A stretch of 40,973 bases of DNA from REBR01 sp033721915 (GTDB lineage Bacteria; Pseudomonadota; Gammaproteobacteria; Pseudomonadales; Oleiphilaceae), in assembly GCA_033721915.1 (NCBI GenBank), contig JAWWAC010000026.1:1-40973 (forward strand), in the 5' to 3' direction. The position numbers were made by a program, and so were the translations under genes. The notes below the pieces were generated by a model. It saw only the letters and a list, made by a program, of their open reading frames with translations, had not been told where the DNA came from and made no database searches. Below, one piece after another: positions 15,272 to 22,979 of this stretch; position 1 is the stretch's first letter, and each line of letters opens with the position of its first letter.

Positions 15272-16588
15272 TCAGCCGTTGCGGCGGCTGACGCCGGTGC
15301 TGGCGAGGCGTGAGTGGGTGTCGCCGTTGCGGTTGTCAATGCCGGTAAAGGCAAAGTCCAGCTCGGGCCGGCGCCCGCCGATGATATCGGCGATGGCGCT
15401 GCCGGAACCGCAGGAGTGGGTCCAGCCCAGTGTGCCATGGCCGGTATTGAGATACAGGTTGTCCAGACCGGTGCGGCCGACGTAGGGCACATTGGAGGGG
15501 GTGGCCGGGCGCAGCCCGGTCCAGAATTCGCTCTGCTCCCAGTGGGCCCCGTCGGGCAGCACTTCGCTGGCGCGCCGGACGATGGCACGGCAGCGGGTGA
15601 GGTTCAGCTCCCGGCTGAAGCCGCTGAGTTCGGCGGTGCCCGCCACCCGCAGACGGTCCCCCAGCCGTGAATAAACCAGCTTGTACTCGTCATCGGTCAG
15701 ACTCACCTCAAAGGCGTCGCTGGGGGTCTTCACCGGGGCGGTGACGGAATACCCCTTGGCCGGGTAGATGTTCAGTGACACCCCCACCGGGCGGGCGATC
15801 ATGGGGCTGTAGCTGCCCAGACTGAGCACGTAGTTGTCGGCGCTGATCACCTCATGGCCGCCATCGCGGATCACACGCACACCGGTGATGCGGTCTCCCT
15901 CCCGGTTGAGGCCTTTCACCTCGGTGTTGTAGAGAAAGCGCACCCCTTTGTCCGCCGCCAGCTGTGCCAGACGGCGGGTAAAGACGTGGGCATCGCCGGA
16001 TTCGTCATCCGCGGTGTAGGTGGCCCCGGCGATACGGTCCCGCAGGTGGCGCAGTGCCGGCTCAATGCGCACCGCCTCGTCGGCATCGATGACCTGACGG
16101 TCGCAGCCCATCTCGCGCATAATGCGCGAAGGCTCCAGTGCCGCCTGGAATTCACCGGGGTTGGTGTAGAAGTGCAGTATGCCCTTTTCCACCTGATGGT
16201 AGTCCAGCCCGGTCTCGCGGCGCAGCTCCTGCAGCCGCTCGCGGCTGTAGGTCCCCAGGTTGAGGATCTGGATCAGGTTATGGCGGCTGCGCCCGGCGGT
16301 GCATTCCATCAGAAAACGCAGCCCCCAGCGCCACTGGGCGGGATCGCGACGCAGCCGGAACAGCAGCGGCGCGTCGTCCTTGAACAGCCACTGCAGAATC
16401 TTCAGCGGGGCCTGGGGGTTGGCCCAGGGCTCGGCGTGGGAGACAGAAATCTGTCCGCCATTGGCGTAACTGGTTTCCTCACCGGCACCGGCCCGGCGCT
16501 CGAGCACCGTCACCTCGTGGCCGGCCTTGCGCAGATACCAGGCGGTGGTTGTGCCCACAACGCCCGCACCCATCACCAGAACGTGCAT
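15272..16588 (-). CDS. dadA: D-amino acid dehydrogenase, small subunit type
   Basis: The 438-residue protein starts with MHVLVMGAGVVGTTTAWYL, the FAD dinucleotide-binding motif. It continues with SYANGGQISVSHAEPWANP, typical of DadA, and later YPAKGYSVTAPV, FWTGLRPATPSNVPYVGRT and NTGHGTLGWTHSCGSG. It oxidises D-amino acids such as D-alanine to 2-oxo acids and passes electrons to the respiratory chain at the inner membrane. The ATG at 16588 is chosen over the longer frame because AAAGGAGAGG lies just before it and the protein then begins at the FAD motif. No alanine racemase (dadX) is adjacent. Confidence 0.94.
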   Translation of the reverse strand: MHVLVMGAGVVGTTTAWYLRKAGHEVTVLERRAGAGEETSYANGGQISVSHAEPWANPQAPLKILQWLFKDDAPLLFRLRRDPAQWRWGLRFLMECTAGRSRHNLIQILNLGTYSRERLQELRRETGLDYHQVEKGILHFYTNPGEFQAALEPSRIMREMGCDRQVIDADEAVRIEPALRHLRDRIAGATYTADDESGDAHVFTRRLAQLAADKGVRFLYNTEVKGLNREGDRITGVRVIRDGGHEVISADNYVLSLGSYSPMIARPVGVSLNIYPAKGYSVTAPVKTPSDAFEVSLTDDEYKLVYSRLGDRLRVAGTAELSGFSRELNLTRCRAIVRRASEVLPDGAHWEQSEFWTGLRPATPSNVPYVGRTGLDNLYLNTGHGTLGWTHSCGSGSAIADIIGGRRPELDFAFTGIDNRNGDTHSRLASTGVSRRNG

Positions 16589-16712
16589 AAAGTGCCTCTC
16601 CTTTCGCTTTGTCGCCTTCTCGCCCTGCGAGTGGAACCCGCCGGGAAATCGCCGGACGGACACCGTGAATTCTCTGCATTATTTCATCAATACGACACAA
16701 CATGAAGGAAGA

Positions 16713-17414
16713 TCAGCCGCTGCCGCGGGTGGCACCGAGCGCCAGAACCAGCCCGACCTGGCGCCAGACCCACACCACGGCCACGCCATGGAGATTCAGC
16801 AGCACCACCAGAATCCACTCGAAGGAGTGCTTCATGACGTCGTAATTGACCACAGGCAGCCCGTCCAGCACCACCGACAGGGTGGCCACCCCCAGGGTAA
16901 AACCGCTCAGACCCAGCAAACGGCCACCACTTCGGCGCAGACCGGCCACAGGGCCACGATACAATGCGGCCCCGAGGGTGATCTGTGCAATACCCGTCAT
17001 TCCCACATAACCGGTCACGCCGATCCGGCGCAACAGATTGAAGGTGTCACCGGCGTGGCCCAGGCTCAGTGTGTACATCAGCAGAAAGAGCGCGGCGGGC
17101 AGGGCCAGCCAGATGACACCACGGCCCCGTGGATACCCCAGTGAACGCAGCCAGGCATGGTTCACACACCAGAACAGGAAGATCAGCACCAGCGCCGGGA
17201 TCATGGCGCCCCTGAAAACAAAATAGCCCAGTCCATTGCGCCCCGTGGCACTGATGCTGGTGCAGGACTGGAGATACGGGATACACCAGTCCACAAAGCC
17301 CTGGGTGGCGGCGATCAGATAGGTGGTGTGAATGGTCACCAGTGGCAACAGGGCGATAAACAGCCCCACCGGGAATAACGGTAATGGAGGAATGGACGGA
17401 CTCGGGTTGCGCAT
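16713..17414 (-). CDS. Multi-pass membrane protein, possibly Frag1/DRAM/Sfk1-like
   Basis: The 233-residue protein has about six hydrophobic segments (approximately 10-35, 65-85, 95-115, 125-150, 160-180 and 190-215). The first loop holds IPYLQSCTSISATGRNG and the next segment starts with FRGAMIPA; the fifth segment begins HSFEWILVVLLNLH. An S-x-TG loop and a membrane EW pair are reminiscent of the eukaryotic Frag1/DRAM/CWH43 N-terminal family, but the similarity is weak and from memory. The ATG at 17414 is preferred because GGGAG precedes it; the GTG at 17435 lacks a site. Function unknown. Confidence 0.6.
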   Translation of the reverse strand: MRNPSPSIPPLPLFPVGLFIALLPLVTIHTTYLIAATQGFVDWCIPYLQSCTSISATGRNGLGYFVFRGAMIPALVLIFLFWCVNHAWLRSLGYPRGRGVIWLALPAALFLLMYTLSLGHAGDTFNLLRRIGVTGYVGMTGIAQITLGAALYRGPVAGLRRSGGRLLGLSGFTLGVATLSVVLDGLPVVNYDVMKHSFEWILVVLLNLHGVAVVWVWRQVGLVLALGATRGSG

Positions 17415-17482
17415 GATTCGACGGGTCTCCCTCACTGATCATTGAGACAGAGGATGGACTGAGTCCCGGGCGGCCCCGGAGC

Positions 17483-18364
17483 TCAGCCCGCTTCGCGGCA
17501 TAGCTTGAGCCACTGTTCCATACCGGCACTGCGGTACTTCTGCCGGTGCATGATGAAATAGAAACGCCGTGTCAGGTCTCGCTGGGGCACCGCCAGAGGC
17601 ACCAGGTGACCCAGACGGAAACTGTCTTCCAGTGCCACCTGTGACAGGCAGCTGATGCCCATGCCCGTGGACACCGCCCGCTTGATGGCCTCGGTGTGCT
17701 GCAGCTCCAGCAGGATATGCAGGTCCGGCAGCAACCCGTGCATGGCCCGGTCAAAGGTCTGGCGGGTGCCGGAACCGGACTCCCGCAGTATCCAGGTGGC
17801 CGCCAGCAGATCCTCGTCACTGAGCTGCGCGTTGCCCGCCAGGGGATGCTCCGGCGAACAGAACACCACCAGCTCATCATCCCGCCATGGCGTCACCTCC
17901 AGGTCCTGTGATTGCAGCTCCCCTTCCACCAGCCCCACATCCAGCTCGAAATCCGCCACTTTACGGCCGATGGCGCGGGTATTGCCCACCTCAAGGGACA
18001 CATTGGCGTCGGCGTTTTCCGCCATAAAGCGGGCCATGATCTCAACCGCCAGGTAATTGCCAATGGTCAGTGTGGCACCGACCTTGATATAGCCCACATC
18101 GGCGTGCCGGGACAGGGCATTTTCCAGCTCACGGGCCTGGTCCAGCAGTGCCGCCACCCGGGGGCGAATCAGGCGCCCCAGCTCGTTGAGCTGCAGTCGC
18201 TTGCCCAGCCGGTCAAACAGCTGCACGTCAAACTGGCTTTCCAGGTCCCGCAGAGAGCCGCTGGCGGCGGACTGGGACATGGCCAGCTCTTCCGCCGCCC
18301 GGGTGATGTTCTCATTGCGGGCCGTGGCCAGAAACACTTCCAGTTGCCGTAATGTGTAGCGCAT
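17483..18364 (-). CDS. finR: LysR-type transcriptional regulator, FinR-like
   Basis: The 293-residue protein has the LysR N-terminal helix-turn-helix (about residues 1-60: TLRQLEVFLATARNENITRAAEELAMSQSA, split here as a 20-residue and a 10-residue part by the helix turn) and a LysR substrate-binding domain (GYIKVGATLTIGNYL onward). It is divergently transcribed from a ferredoxin-NADP reductase gene, exactly as finR and fpr (fprA) are in Pseudomonas, where FinR activates fpr under oxidative stress. The name rests on this arrangement plus the family match. Autoregulation through the shared 201-bp intergenic region is likely. Confidence 0.82.
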   Translation of the reverse strand: MRYTLRQLEVFLATARNENITRAAEELAMSQSAASGSLRDLESQFDVQLFDRLGKRLQLNELGRLIRPRVAALLDQARELENALSRHADVGYIKVGATLTIGNYLAVEIMARFMAENADANVSLEVGNTRAIGRKVADFELDVGLVEGELQSQDLEVTPWRDDELVVFCSPEHPLAGNAQLSDEDLLAATWILRESGSGTRQTFDRAMHGLLPDLHILLELQHTEAIKRAVSTGMGISCLSQVALEDSFRLGHLVPLAVPQRDLTRRFYFIMHRQKYRSAGMEQWLKLCREAG

Positions 18365-18489
18365 TCAGCCTCTCCGGCCCCGTTGATGGTGCATGGATGG
18401 CGCCACTCAGTGTGGCCTTCCGGGTAACGACCGGTGCGTGCCGCCATTCTTAATTGATATTTCCGATTACCAGTATTAGAACATCCCAT

Positions 18490-18518
18490 TTCACCAATAT
18501 AAAGACTCTGGTTATCCT
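18490..18518 (+). promoter_or_regulatory. Probable sigma-70 promoter of fpr
   Basis: TTCACC and TATCCT are separated by exactly 17 bp, 48 bp before the fpr start codon. The AT-rich DNA just upstream (about 18450-18490) is where an activating LysR regulator would bind. Both hexamers match the consensus at four of six positions, fitting an activator-dependent promoter. Confidence 0.5.
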
Positions 18519-18565
18519 AGGCTCAAATCATACTTTGCCAGATAGCCATTTAAGGGGTTTTGACC

Positions 18566-19342
18566 ATGGCCAAACACAATGTGGAACGCGTTCTGAGCGT
18601 TTACCACTGGACAGACACACTGTTCAGCTTCAAAACCACGCGGGACCCCACTTTCCGCTTCGAGAACGGCCATTTCACCATGATCGGCCTGCAGCAGGAA
18701 AATGGCCGGCCACTGATGCGTGCCTACAGCATGGCCAGTGCCAACTACGAGGACACCCTGGAGTTTTTCAGCATCAAGGTGCAGGACGGCCCCCTCACCT
18801 CACAGCTGCAGAACATCCAGGAAGGGGATGAGATACTGGTGAGCCAGAAGTCCACCGGCACACTGGTGGCGGACCACCTCTACCCGGGCAAGAACCTCTA
18901 CCTGCTCAGCACCGGCACCGGACTGGCGCCCTTCCTGAGCATCATCAAGGATCCGGAGGTGTACGATAAGTTCGACAAGGTGATCCTGGTGCACGGCTGC
19001 CGCCACGTCAGTGAACTGGCCTACGAGGACCTGATCACCGACGCGCTGCCCAACCACGAATTCCTGGGGGAAGTGGTCAGCGATAAGCTGATGTACTACC
19101 CCACGGTCACCCGGGAGAGCTTCCGCAACCAGGGGCGCATCACCACGCTGCTGGAAAGCGGCAAGCTGACCGAGGACCTGGGCATGCCGCCCATTGACCC
19201 GGAGAATGACCGCTTCATGCTGTGCGGCAGCCCGGGCATGCTCAAGGACACCGTGGCGATTCTCAAGGACATGGGCATGCACGAATCCCGCCATGGCCAC
19301 CAGGGCCATTTCGTGATCGAGCGGGCTTTTGTGGAACACTGA
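18566..19342 (+). CDS. fpr: Ferredoxin--NADP+ reductase
   Basis: The 258-residue protein has the FAD-binding motif RAYSMAS (about residues 52-58), the NADP-domain motif STGTGLAPFLSI, and LCGSPGMLKD. It ends GHFVIERAFVEH, as bacterial subclass I Fpr proteins do. It transfers electrons between NADPH and ferredoxin or flavodoxin and supports oxidative-stress defence and iron-sulfur repair. The ATG at 18566 is preferred over an in-frame TTG six bases earlier because AAGGGG sits eight bases before it. It is divergent from the FinR-like regulator and closed by a strong terminator. Confidence 0.95.
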   Translation: MAKHNVERVLSVYHWTDTLFSFKTTRDPTFRFENGHFTMIGLQQENGRPLMRAYSMASANYEDTLEFFSIKVQDGPLTSQLQNIQEGDEILVSQKSTGTLVADHLYPGKNLYLLSTGTGLAPFLSIIKDPEVYDKFDKVILVHGCRHVSELAYEDLITDALPNHEFLGEVVSDKLMYYPTVTRESFRNQGRITTLLESGKLTEDLGMPPIDPENDRFMLCGSPGMLKDTVAILKDMGMHESRHGHQGHFVIERAFVEH

Positions 19343-19357
19343 TCCCGGTCGATTGTC

Positions 19358-19398
19358 AAAAAAAGGCCGTCAACGGTGCACCGTTGACGGCCTTTTTT
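19358..19398. terminator. Intrinsic terminator after fpr
   Basis: A perfect 12-bp stem, GGCCGTCAACGG and CCGTTGACGGCC (19365-19392) around a TGCA loop, is flanked by seven A and six T. It starts 15 bp after the fpr stop and is a textbook rho-independent terminator that would act on either strand. Confidence 0.96.
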
Positions 19399-19452
19399 CA
19401 GTTCACAACGTAGTAACCGTCAAGCACAGGGGCAGACCACAGCTCGCCAGCC

Positions 19453-19481
19453 TTGTTCGTGCACCGTGCATTGGACAACAA
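19453..19481. repeat. Nested dyad before a small hypothetical gene
   Basis: An 11-bp palindrome TGCAC-C-GTGCA (19460-19470) is bracketed by TTGTT (19453) and AACAA (19477). It lies 38 bp before the ATG at 19519, where an operator would sit. No regulator is recognised. Confidence 0.35.
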
Positions 19482-19518
19482 TGAATACAGAGCTGTTTCC
19501 ACCGGACAGGGGGATTCC

Positions 19519-19824
19519 ATGAAACCCGACGAGTTTCTGCGCAAATACGGCATGGACGACGAATCCATCAGGGAGCGTGAGCATTCGCTGCAGGAAAACT
19601 CCCGGGAGCGGGCAAAACACCCCCATATGCCCAACGCGGGCTCCCCCCACGACTGGGAACTGTGGCAGCAACTGCACGATGAAGTGGAGGTGAGTGACGA
19701 CCCGGACCCCTACCGACCCACCCGCAACGCCCCCGGTGAACTGGTGGACGAGCTGGCGGAGAAGTCCGTGCGCCCCGGGCCCTGGCAGCGCCTGAAACAG
19801 TGGCTGCGGCGTTTCAGACGCTGA
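19519..19824 (+). CDS. Hydrophilic hypothetical protein, 101 aa
   Basis: The 101-residue protein is charged throughout, with an acidic middle (HDEVEVSDDPDPYRP) and a strongly basic C-terminus (LKQWLRRFRR). It has no membrane segment or signal peptide. The ATG at 19519 has GGGGGA seven bases upstream, so I chose it over a longer frame beginning at 19453. No family is recognised. The basic tail could bind nucleic acid or membrane, but this is speculation. It precedes the DUF6231-like gene by 55 bp on the same strand. Confidence 0.65.
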   Translation: MKPDEFLRKYGMDDESIREREHSLQENSRERAKHPHMPNAGSPHDWELWQQLHDEVEVSDDPDPYRPTRNAPGELVDELAEKSVRPGPWQRLKQWLRRFRR

Positions 19825-19879
19825 GTAACGCACAGACAGTCCCTGTCAGGGGCCCCAAGACAGCAGGAGCGAGAGCACC

Positions 19880-20371
19880 ATGAGCGAAGCGGACCACACC
19901 AGCCCCCAACAAGACCTGGAAGACATTCTGCACCACACACAACCCCGGTCCCTGCTTTACGCCGGTGAGGGTCTCAGCCCCCTGGTGGAAAAATGGCGGC
20001 GGGAGAATCCCGGGACACTGACTGAAGCACTGCCACGGGAGGCGCCCCACAAGGCCTTCCCACTGTCACGGCTGTACGACCTGGCATTGGTGGCGGACAC
20101 ACTGGAACACCTCAGCGGCGCCGATGGCCGCCTGTTGCTGGGGCAGCTGCGCAACATGGGCGCACAGCGCATGGCCGTGCTGGACCCGGTGGACTCCCCC
20201 TGGCGCTTCCGGGATTTTATCGGACTGGGGTTTGTGCGCCAGCAGTGCTATGACCAGCAGGGAGGCCTGACCCTCTACACCTACGATATCGCCAGTTACA
20301 ATCACAAGCGCACCTGGAACAACCCGCAGAACTGGGCTAACCCGGAAATGTGGGACAAGGCCCGCTGGTAA
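19880..20371 (+). CDS. DUF6231-like protein
   Basis: The 163-residue protein has a Rossmann-like order of elements (RSLLYAGEG, then YDLALVADTLEHLSGADGR, then RMAVLDPV) that recalls a SAM methyltransferase fold, but no intact SAM-binding glycine motif. The C-terminal block SYNHKRTWNNPQNWANPEMW is highly distinctive and matches the DUF6231 family of Pseudomonas-type bacteria as I remember it. It may be a degenerate methyltransferase. Its TAA stop directly abuts the stop of the convergent amidotransferase gene, with no base between them. Confidence 0.65.
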   Translation: MSEADHTSPQQDLEDILHHTQPRSLLYAGEGLSPLVEKWRRENPGTLTEALPREAPHKAFPLSRLYDLALVADTLEHLSGADGRLLLGQLRNMGAQRMAVLDPVDSPWRFRDFIGLGFVRQQCYDQQGGLTLYTYDIASYNHKRTWNNPQNWANPEMWDKARW

Positions 20372-21091
20372 TCAGCGCTCCTGAACCAGACGGGCAAAGC
20401 GTCCCAGCACAGCGGCCGCCTCCGGCGTCTCACCCAGGGTCCTGAAGTGCTCCGGCACATCCAGCCCCTCCCGGGCCATGGCCTCTGACTGGCTGTGCAG
20501 ATAGGCCTCCATAATGGTCCGGTCGAATTCCGGATGGAACTGACAGCCCCAGCAGGCCTCACCCCAGCGAAAGCCCTGCAGTGGCTCAAAATCCCCGCTG
20601 GCCAGTAGCACGGCGCCGGGCGGCAGAGACAGCACCGACTGCTTGTGGCTGAGGTTGGCACTGAACCGCAAGGGCAGATCACCAAACAGGGGGTCGCCGT
20701 CGGCGGCACTGAGCCGGCGCACCGTGCGGGTGCCAATTTCTCGGCCACCGGGATGGAACCCCACCTCGCCACCCAGTGCCCTGGCCAGCAGATGATGGCC
20801 ATAACAGACACCCAGCAACGGCATCCCCTCAGTGGCGGCCCGGGCCAGCCAGCCGGCTGTCGTCTCGCTCCAGGGGGCCTTGTCCGTCACCATGGCCGGT
20901 GAACCGGTCACCAGGGCACCGTCCACGGAGCTCCGTGCCGGCAGCGACTCCCCCGCCGCCACATCACACACCAACACTGTCAGCCCCGGCCGGGCCAGGC
21001 CACTGGCAAACCAGTCGTGAAAGTCCCCCAGGTGCTGGCGGATGCTCTCGTGGGTCTGGCCGGTCTTGATAATCAGCAGTGTCGCCATCAT
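20372..21091 (-). CDS. Class I glutamine amidotransferase-like protein
   Basis: The 239-residue protein contains GVCYGHH with the nucleophilic cysteine at residue 96, and a C-terminal CQFHPEFD supplying the His and Glu of the catalytic triad. ALVTGSPAMVTD and SHKQSVLSLPPGAVLLA fit the GMP-synthase-like GATase group. It presumably hydrolyses glutamine or a gamma-glutamyl compound; the acceptor is unknown because no synthetase domain is fused or adjacent. Two adjacent ATGs (21091 and 21088) follow an AAGGGA site, and either could be used. Confidence 0.86.
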   Translation of the reverse strand: MMATLLIIKTGQTHESIRQHLGDFHDWFASGLARPGLTVLVCDVAAGESLPARSSVDGALVTGSPAMVTDKAPWSETTAGWLARAATEGMPLLGVCYGHHLLARALGGEVGFHPGGREIGTRTVRRLSAADGDPLFGDLPLRFSANLSHKQSVLSLPPGAVLLASGDFEPLQGFRWGEACWGCQFHPEFDRTIMEAYLHSQSEAMAREGLDVPEHFRTLGETPEAAAVLGRFARLVQER

Positions 21092-21263
21092 GTATCCCTT
21101 AACGTTGAACCAATCCGGCAGGAGCGGATGGCGGATGCGCCGGCCCCCTTCCCGGGAGTCTCATGATAACCACCGGCGCAGTGCCAATCCAGAATCCCGG
21201 CGCTCCGGAAAGTGCCCCGTTGGTTTACACTGAACACAGGACTCACCAGAAAGGAGTAACACC

Positions 21264-21536
21264 ATGAGTGATATCTGCGTGCGTGCCACCCTCTCAGGCC
21301 ATGTTCAGGGTGTGGGCTTCCGCGCGGCCACCCGTGATCAGGCGGTGCCAAAGGGCATTACCGGCTACGCCAAGAACCTGCCGGACGGCCGTGTCCAGGT
21401 CAAAGCCTGTGGTGACGAGGAGGCCGTCAACAAGCTGGTGCAGTGGCTCCACCAGGGTCCGCCGGGTGCACGGGTTGATCATGTCGAGGTGGCGGAGCTG
21501 CCACTGGAGCTGCCGAAGCAATTCAGCATCCGATAA
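21264..21536 (+). CDS. acyP: Acylphosphatase
   Basis: The 90-residue protein has the family signature GHVQGVGFRAAT with the catalytic arginine, and GYAKNLPDGRVQV with the catalytic asparagine. It hydrolyses acyl phosphates such as 1,3-bisphosphoglycerate and carbamoyl phosphate. Length and fold are standard. AAAGGAG lies nine bases before the ATG. It appears to be a single-gene unit ending at the hairpin at 21590, upstream of lexA. Confidence 0.95.
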   Translation: MSDICVRATLSGHVQGVGFRAATRDQAVPKGITGYAKNLPDGRVQVKACGDEEAVNKLVQWLHQGPPGARVDHVEVAELPLELPKQFSIR

Positions 21537-21589
21537 CGCCCCTGCATCCCCCCTTCGCAAAACCGCTCTCTGAAACGTCATAACAGCGG

Positions 21590-21626
21590 CAGGCACCGGA
21601 ACACTGGGGTGCCTGTCACACTTTTT
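21590..21626 (+). terminator. Probable terminator of acyP
   Basis: CAGGCACC (21590-21597) and GGTGCCTG (21608-21615) form a perfect 8-bp stem with a 10-base loop. Five T follow at 21622-21626, six bases beyond the stem. The gap before the T-run makes it less than ideal. A competing hairpin with downstream sequence (21627-21641) is also possible. Confidence 0.55.
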
Positions 21627-21648
21627 GGCACCCAGTTCCGGGTAGGAC

Positions 21649-21677
21649 TTTACAAGGCGCTTTTTCCTGTATACATT
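21649..21677 (+). promoter_or_regulatory. Sigma-70 promoter of lexA
   Basis: TTTACA (21649-21654) and TACATT (21672-21677) are spaced by 17 bp, matching five and four of six consensus positions. The -10 element lies inside the first LexA box, so bound LexA would block RNA polymerase directly. Confidence 0.75.
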
Positions 21678-21682
21678 AACAG
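21667..21682. promoter_or_regulatory. LexA box 1
   Basis: CTGTATACATTAACAG fits CTGT-N8-ACAG perfectly. It overlaps the -10 element of the lexA promoter, the usual position for autorepression in gammaproteobacteria. Confidence 0.92.
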
Positions 21683-21685
21683 TCA

Positions 21686-21701
21686 CTGTACAGTTAAACA
21701 G
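21686..21701. promoter_or_regulatory. LexA box 2
   Basis: CTGTACAGTTAAACAG is a second perfect CTGT-N8-ACAG site, 19 bp from the first (start to start). Two tandem boxes close to two helical turns apart suggest cooperative LexA binding and tight repression of lexA-sulA, as in E. coli lexA. Confidence 0.9.
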
Positions 21702-21718
21702 GGACCAGGATGAACGCC

Positions 21719-22327
21719 ATGAAACTGACTCAACGCCAGGAACAGGTACTGCAGCTGATCCGACAGCACCTGCAGAACACCGGATACCCCCCCACCCGCG
21801 CTGAGATTGCCAGGGAGCTGGGCTTCAAGTCCGCCAATGCGGCGGAGGAACACCTGAGGGCACTGGCCCGCAAGGGCGCCATTGAGATGGTCAAGGGCGC
21901 CAGCCGCGGCATCAGGCTGCCGGAGGAGCCACAGGATCCGGGCATTCCGATTGTCGGTCAGGTGGCGGCGGGCAACCCCATACTGGCGGAGGAGAACATC
22001 GAGGACTATTGCACACTGCAGCCCGAGTTCTTTGCGCCGGTGGCCCATTATTTCCTGCGGGTAAGGGGCATGAGCATGCAGAACCTGGGCATTCTCGACG
22101 GCGACCTGCTGGCGGTGCACCGCACACAGGATGTGCACAACGGCCAGATCGTAGTGGCGCGGCTTGAAGACGAGGTGACGGTAAAACGGTTCCGTCGCGA
22201 AGGCCATCAGGTCTGGCTGATACCGGAGAATGACAGCTTCGAGCCCATTGAGGTGGACTTGCGGGAAACCGAGCTTCATATCGAGGGGCTGGGTGTGGGT
22301 GTCATCCGACGGGGCGACATGCACTGA
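21719..22327 (+). CDS. lexA: SOS response repressor LexA
   Basis: The 202-residue protein has exactly the E. coli LexA length when started at 21719, with AGGA eight bases upstream; an ATG at 21710 is in frame but less likely. The N-terminal winged helix includes PPTRAEIARELGF. The self-cleavage site Ala84-Gly85 (QVAAGNP), catalytic Ser119 (RGMSM) and Lys156 (TVKRF) fall at the same numbers as in E. coli. RecA-stimulated self-cleavage derepresses the SOS regulon. Two LexA boxes precede the gene, and sulA follows 82 bp later without its own box. Confidence 0.98.
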   Translation: MKLTQRQEQVLQLIRQHLQNTGYPPTRAEIARELGFKSANAAEEHLRALARKGAIEMVKGASRGIRLPEEPQDPGIPIVGQVAAGNPILAEENIEDYCTLQPEFFAPVAHYFLRVRGMSMQNLGILDGDLLAVHRTQDVHNGQIVVARLEDEVTVKRFRREGHQVWLIPENDSFEPIEVDLRETELHIEGLGVGVIRRGDMH

Positions 22328-22409
22328 TATTGCGGGCAGTCCGTATAGTCCTTTGCAAACAGGGTAACAGGGGTCGTAAAAACGGCCTGGCAACAACCGG
22401 GAGAGCAGT

Positions 22410-22910
22410 ATGGAACAGATGAACCTGAGCAACGATCACTTCGAACCGCAGCTCCCACAGGAGCCTGCCAGGCTGGCCCGTCTCGGTGCCGTGAACACCC
22501 CGGACACCACTGCCCTGTCCAGGCCCTCTGAGCGGGACCCTTCGGCCCCGGTCCAGGGTGGCAACGTGACGGAAATCATACTGCCAAGAGCCCAGGTGGA
22601 GCATTTCCAGCTGCTGTTGCCCATGCTGACCCAGCTGACCCGTGAAGAGCGCTGGCTGGCCTGGATTGATCCGCCAGCGGCTCTGGTGCAGCAGTGGCAA
22701 CAGCACCAGGGCATTGTCCAGGGGCAACTGCTGGTATTGCGCTCCTCAGGCCAGCACAGCGCGCAGAGCCTGGCACAAAGGGCCCTGGCGGCGGGCACCT
22801 GCCATGCGGTGATTCTCTGGACACAGGGACTGAGCCGCCAGTCGTTCCACCACCTGGAGAAAGCCTCGGCCCAGGGCAACAGCCACGGCATTGTACTGCG
22901 TCAGCGCTGA
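22410..22910 (+). CDS. sulA: SOS cell-division inhibitor SulA
   Basis: The 166-residue protein has the SulA core: TEIILPRAQVEHFQLLLPML, then EERWLAWIDPPA, then LLVLRSS and a C-terminal HHLEKASAQGNSHGIVLRQR. SulA binds FtsZ and blocks septation until DNA damage is repaired. The roughly 50-residue N-terminal part is Pro-rich and poorly conserved. The lexA-sulA order is that of Pseudomonas. I see no LexA box in the 82-bp gap, so it is probably expressed from the lexA promoter. GGGAGAG precedes the ATG. Confidence 0.92.
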   Translation: MEQMNLSNDHFEPQLPQEPARLARLGAVNTPDTTALSRPSERDPSAPVQGGNVTEIILPRAQVEHFQLLLPMLTQLTREERWLAWIDPPAALVQQWQQHQGIVQGQLLVLRSSGQHSAQSLAQRALAAGTCHAVILWTQGLSRQSFHHLEKASAQGNSHGIVLRQR

Positions 22911-22936
22911 TTCCGCGGCGAACTGGCTGCCCGGGG

Positions 22937-22963
22937 CTCTGCCGGTAAGACCTCCGGCCAGAG
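22937..22963. other. Imperfect hairpin between convergent genes
   Basis: CTCTGCCGG and CCGGCCAGAG pair with a single bulged base across an 8-base loop, midway between sulA (+) and the gene at 22980 (-). There is no U-tract. It may help end either transcript. Confidence 0.35.
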
Positions 22964-22979
22964 GGGCTCAGCGGGGCCT

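Noticed and set aside
22328..22409. A separate LexA box for sulA
   Set aside because: No CTGT-N8-ACAG pattern is present in the gap, so sulA most likely depends on the lexA promoter.
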